NCBI GenBank assembly: GCA_037074765.1
Contig: JBAMDO010000309.1
Coordinates: forward strand, 1-46,926
Direction of reading: 5' to 3'
DNA length: 46,926 nt
Origin: Mansonella perstans
Lineage: Eukaryota > Nematoda > Chromadorea > Rhabditida > Onchocercidae
The position numbers and the translations under genes were made by a program. The notes beneath the pieces were generated by a model. The model searched no databases, was not told the origin of the DNA, and saw only the letters and a list, made by a program, of their open reading frames with translations. Numbering within the stretch: position 1 is the stretch's first letter; each line of letters starts with the position of its first letter. Of the stretch, positions 42,673 through 46,926 are shown one piece after another.

Positions 42673-44100
42673 GTAAGGCAAAACAATATTTTAATTTTTG
42701 TTAAAATGTTTAAAATAAAATTTAAAAAGCAAAATGTGTTACAGTTACAAGATTTAATTTCTTGTTTCTTCCCTTTTTTTTGCTTACAAATAATAAATTT
42801 ATTTCTGCAATGAAACCATATTTAATTAAAATATTGAAATTGAATCATAGAGCTTTTGTCACAGCTTACATTCATACGATTATTGTTATACTTTAAGAAG
42901 GATAAGTTTAAAATATTTCATTTCTTTTTTCACCTTTCATACAAACATGGATGAGTAACCAAAACAAAAAAAAATTATTAGTTTTTCTTCATAATAATCG
43001 TTTATGACGAATGAAAAACGACGAAATTTCGATTTGGTTAATTAATTTAAAAAATTAATTGGGAGAATGTAAATTTCCGAGAAAAAATTATTATTAAATT
43101 TTTTTATCTTCCATTATAAAACTTGAATACCCATTTTTCTCATTTTATCATTGCTACTTTATATACAGAAATTTATATCCAGTTTTAGTGAAATGAAAGT
43201 GCAGCTAGTATAGTAAACTAGTTAGTTAATTAACTGTTTTGACAAAACAGAAGTTTTTGGTACTGAAAAATTTTTTGTTGAATATATTGAAGTAATTTAT
43301 TTTTTTCCTATTGTCGCATTAGAACAGAAAAAATAAAGCAGTGGAATTTCTAAACCTTGTTTTTAAATCTTCATCTCTTTCCCTGCCTTTTTTCAAAAAA
43401 AGGATTTTTTCGAAAAAAGAATTAATAAAAACAAAAAAGAATAAAAGTATAGCACCTATGTAATTAATAGCTTTTTCGTTTCCAAATCCTTCTTTGTTTT
43501 TCATCTTCCATAACTATATTTAAATTTGCAAAAAAAAATTTTTTTGCAGAAAAAATTTCTTTTTTAATTAATTTTTTTTACAAAAGGATTTTAAAATTTC
43601 GGGCAAATGGTTTTTTTCGAATTTCCATTTTTCTTACTTGCAACAAAACATTTCATAAAATGTACAGAGATAAAAATAAAAATTCTTTTCGTTTTTTTCT
43701 TTGCTTTTTTCATCCAAAAAAATAAAGTTACGAATTAAAATTTATTGCTAAATGCAAAAAAGTGCAAAAAGAAACGAGAAGTTAAAATTTTGCTTCAGTA
43801 AACGAAATAATGAAACGGAGCATTTATACAGAATGTGGGGATGTGTATATTATGTGTGTCTGTATGCATATGTTTGTGTAAGTGTATATGTATGTGTGTG
43901 ATTTACTTACTAAATTAATAAAATTGAAATTATAAGAGAGAAAAGTATTTCAATTTTTAAACAAAGAAAGAATTTGTATTAATTAATCTATACACACTCA
44001 ATCTAATCTTAAAATTCGATTTTCCTTTTAAGCAAAGATAGGTTTTTGCATTAAAATGAGCATATGCATATGTTAAAATTGTCGTTATGCCGTTGTTTGT
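42673..44100. other. AT-rich gene-poor stretch with a TG-rich patch
   Basis: Degenerate (TG)n/(TATG)n sequence at about 43835-43901. No supported gene. Confidence 0.5.
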
Positions 44101-44117
44101 CATTAGTTAGCTTATCG

Positions 44118-44179
<62 letters not shown>
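44118..44179. repeat. (ATC)n microsatellite, about 20 units
   Basis: Pure trinucleotide run. On the minus strand it reads as poly-Asp inside a 60-codon frame (44051-44233), which I take as chance. Confidence 0.92.
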
Positions 44180-44654
44180 GTCAATATCATTTTGTCTCAA
44201 ACAAGCAAAAGCCAAGATAATTAACTTCTCCATGTGATAATTAAATTGTTCAATTAATTACTTAATTTGTTCAGCAAACAGAGTTAATCACTTATTACCG
44301 CCATACTAATTTGAAAATAACAATGATAATGCAATAGTATTTTCGGTGCTTTTCCATTCAAAAATTATGCAGATAAGTACTATATTATAAAAAATGAAAA
44401 ATTTTTTCATTTTTTCCTTTTTTGCTTAAATTAAATTTAAAGTCAAAAAGAGGGAATTCAGTATTGCTTTTTTTGTTTTTTTAAAATTTTAGAATTTTCA
44501 TTTCTATGGTAATTACAAAAATAATTGATATGTGAAGAAAACAAAAAGAAAGTGGAGATTAAAAAAAATATAAATCATTCATGAATAATTAGATAATCTT
44601 TGATCTTTTTTTTGTTTAAGATTAAGTGTTAAATTTGTTAATTCGTTTGCTCTT

Positions 44655-44747
44655 TTCTGTCTCTTTTCCTCTCTCTCACTCTTTTTCCCGTCCCTTGGTT
44701 CTTTCTCCCTTACTCTTTCTCCATCTCTCCCTCTCTCTCTCTCTTAG
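44655..44747. repeat. CT-rich pyrimidine tract ending in TTAG
   Basis: An almost pure pyrimidine strand, with (CT)n near the end, closing on a splice-acceptor-like CTCTTAG at 44747. Confidence 0.7.
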
Positions 44748-44850
44748 CTTCCATCCTTGTTTACTTTGCACCCATTTCTGTCAAGGATTCTTTTTGAAGT
44801 TGTTGAGTGGCAACAAAGCAAATAATGAGGATGCTTCAAAATTTTTGCAA
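44748..44850 (+). CDS. Candidate exon after the CT tract
   Basis: From the CTCTTAG acceptor the frame entered with one base reads FHPCLLCTHFCQGFFLKLL then SGNKANNEDASKFLQ, with a GTGTTT donor-like end at 44851. Cys-containing and of mixed composition. Entry phase 2 and exit phase 0; no partner found. Confidence 0.22.
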
Positions 44851-46129
44851 GTGTTTCTAAAAATGGCAAAAACAAAACATTTCTATTTCGCTTTCAATCA
44901 GTTCAATCCATTCTATAAAATGGAAAGTGTAAATAATTTTTGGATTTTTGTTAAAAAAACTTCAGTTTTAAAATTTCAGTCGATGCTAAATTTTAAAATA
45001 CTGTGAATTTTTTAATATTAATGAAGAAATTTGACGGAAAAATATCATTCAGAAAAAATTTTCAAGCTTTTGATGAGTTTTTAGTTAGAAATTAGTTATA
45101 GTTATAACTATATTTCTTGTCACTATTGAAGTTAAAATCATCAAAAGCGATTTTTTTTTTCATGTGAATAACATTTTCCGCTATATTGGAAAAAAATTTT
45201 TTTTATTAGCATAAAATGTTACCACATACTGTTATATGGAAACGAAATAACCATAAAATTAATCAGATAATAACGATAATGTACAATTTCAACTAATATT
45301 TTATTCATTGCATATATATTTATGAGAAAAATGAAAGAAAATTTTGTGTAGTTGCTTTAATTCTTAATAAAAGAATTAAATGTGAAAGAACAGTAATTAA
45401 AGTTTAATAATTTTTTAACAATCAAGCAAACATTTCTTTGTTTAATGGATTTTTTTTGTTATTTAGAATATAAATTAATTCTATTGAATACAAACACAAA
45501 TTTTGAATTGCATTTTAAAAAGTGCTCCAGGTACTAAAAAAAAAAAATTTATGCGTTGCGATAATAGTTGATGATTAAATATTTTTTAAATACTAAATCT
45601 GTCGTATGTCCAAAACGTTTCACTCATCGATAAAATTTCCAAATGTAATATTTTTCCAAATTGAAGGTTTGTTATTTTAATTCATGAGAGCTACTAATTA
45701 TTGCAAATTTAAAAATTTGGACGAAACAAGTAAATATGCTAAAATGTATTTTGTTCATTTTAATTTGTATTAATTACCATAAATAATCAAATTCATTATT
45801 TTTTTTCGTCATCAGATTAAGCAAAATGATTGAGAAATATAGAAAAATCTGGAACTGAATAATGATATATTATCGTTATCAAGAAAAATTATTCCTTTGT
45901 AGTTAAGTAAATTAATTGGAAATTTTTTATCATTTAGAATATTTATTGAGTTTAAAAAATTTAATTTAAATTTTGAATAAAAAAACTAAATCCAAACTAT
46001 ATTAATAATAAAACAAACAGTTTAAATTACAACTTTTCACATAAATCAATTCTTTTTAAATTCAGTAAATATTTCTGCACTTTTAAATTTTATGTCAATA
46101 CATTTAAAATATAGTGAAAAAGTACTTTC
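44851..46129. other. AT-rich gene-poor stretch
   Basis: I see no gene, RNA or organised repeat here. Confidence 0.5.
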
Positions 46130-46144
46130 TAAAAATTACTTGTC

Positions 46145-46426
46145 TATAATGAGTTCTAATTAGTTCTTGTCTCTGTTATAATGAATTCTAATCAATTCTA
46201 ATTGCATATGAAAATTTATATTTTGTATTATATATTTATATGGAAATTTAGTGAAAAATCGTTACGTTTTCTTTGAGCTTTTCTCATGACATGAAATTTC
46301 TTTGTTTTTTTTTCCTCCTAATTACATCTCTCTTTCTCCTCTATTCCGTTTTGAATAGACACTGATTTTTTTCTTTCTAGTTTGTGTTATAATGAGTTCT
46401 AATTAATTCTAGTTGTGTTATAATAT
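46145..46426. repeat. Dispersed short repeats of a ttataatgagttctaattaattct word
   Basis: At least four copies (about 46146, 46178, 46389, 46417 as starting points), imperfect and irregularly spaced. Confidence 0.5.
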
Positions 46427-46624
46427 ATAAATTTCAATTAAAAAAATCTTTCTTTTTCCTTTTCAAACATTTGAATAAAAAAAAAAAGAATTGTATGAGA
46501 AAAGTAATGAAAGAATAATAACGAGAAAATGAAAACGAAAGGAAAATATTAAATAATTTTCCTTTTTACTCTGATAATTATATTTATCACTTTTCTGCTA
46601 ATAACATTTCAAAATTTTTCCCTA

Positions 46625-46840
46625 CAATGATATAATCAATGATTTTTTTAACTGATAATATAATAATTATTGATTTTTTACCTGATACTATTATTATCGA
46701 TTTTTTCATCTTATATTATTATTCTTGTTATTGGTTTTTTTGCATCAATTATTGATTTTTCATACATGCTAGCAGTGATTTTCTCATAGAAATTATTAGA
46801 TTTGTATCATACTATTCCATACAATATATGTTCATTGATT
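46625..46840. repeat. Degenerate repeats of tattattgattttttnnctgata type
   Basis: Five or six irregular copies of ATTATTGATTTTT with CTGATA or CATACTA between them; composition-driven low complexity is an alternative. Confidence 0.45.
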
Positions 46841-46926
46841 TTTCACTGATATTTTTTTTTATCCAAACATAGTATTAATCAATAATGCTATTGATAGCAT
46901 TACTTTTTTTTCATTTTTCTTCCATC

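Noticed and set aside
43319..43504. 61-codon minus-strand ORF resembling a small membrane protein
   Set aside because: The hydrophobic part is a product of T-rich sequence; no conserved motif, acceptor or polyadenylation support.
44051..44233. 60-codon minus-strand ORF with poly-Asp after a hydrophobic start
   Set aside because: The ORF exists because an (ATC)n microsatellite has no stops; flanks are not coding-like.
1..46926. CRISPR array, bacterial operons, riboswitches, tRNA genes
   Set aside because: The window is eukaryotic; none of the repeats has array structure, and I saw no cloverleaf candidate.

Overview
The window is strongly AT-rich eukaryotic DNA, almost certainly from a chromadorean nematode. 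It has small spliced genes with TTTCAG-type acceptors, BEL/Pao retrotransposons with a three-knuckle Gag, and, decisively, exact 22-nt copies of the nematode spliced leader SL1 inside retrotransposon LTRs. A filarial-type genome is my best guess; the species cannot be fixed from the sequence.

Layout. (1) 1-5233, minus strand: element A, a decayed BEL/Pao copy with an env-like gene, cut by the left window edge. It has two internal deletions of about 0.7 kb, several frameshifts, and one visible LTR (4718-5233). (2) 6435-8516, plus strand: a spliced host gene with a C2H2 zinc finger and a second Cys/His-rich exon; one in-frame TAA and two competing splice acceptors complicate its reading. (3) 8929-23240, minus strand: element C, a BEL/Pao element without env (TSD tttac), split in its reverse transcriptase region by element B (12350-20310, TSD gctaa). 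B is a near-pristine 7.96-kb copy whose single 2353-codon frame runs Gag-protease-RT-RNase H-integrase-env-like. (4) 23241-46926: a very AT-rich gene-poor stretch. It holds a 28S rRNA relic (about 25222-25410), a three-exon gene for a 79-residue single-pass membrane protein (28413-29728), an acidic orphan ORF (39033-39488), several weaker exon candidates, minisatellites, microsatellites and hairpins.

Most interesting signal. The LTRs of A and C carry the full SL1 leader in the sense direction, 22 of 22 bases. It lies directly after an AATAAA signal and directly before a GT, as the leader precedes GT in SL RNA. B has a diverged version at the same place, and each C LTR also has a second, degenerate SL1 copy (19/22) 60 bp further into the LTR. 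I infer that this lineage captured the leader through trans-splicing followed by reverse transcription, possibly more than once, and may use it as the terminal repeat for strand transfer or as a translational leader. SL1 presence and position are seen directly; the mechanism is inference.

The elements share a 17-nt primer-binding site and a protein architecture, but differ in having (A, B) or lacking (C) env. B is the only copy with an uninterrupted polyprotein.
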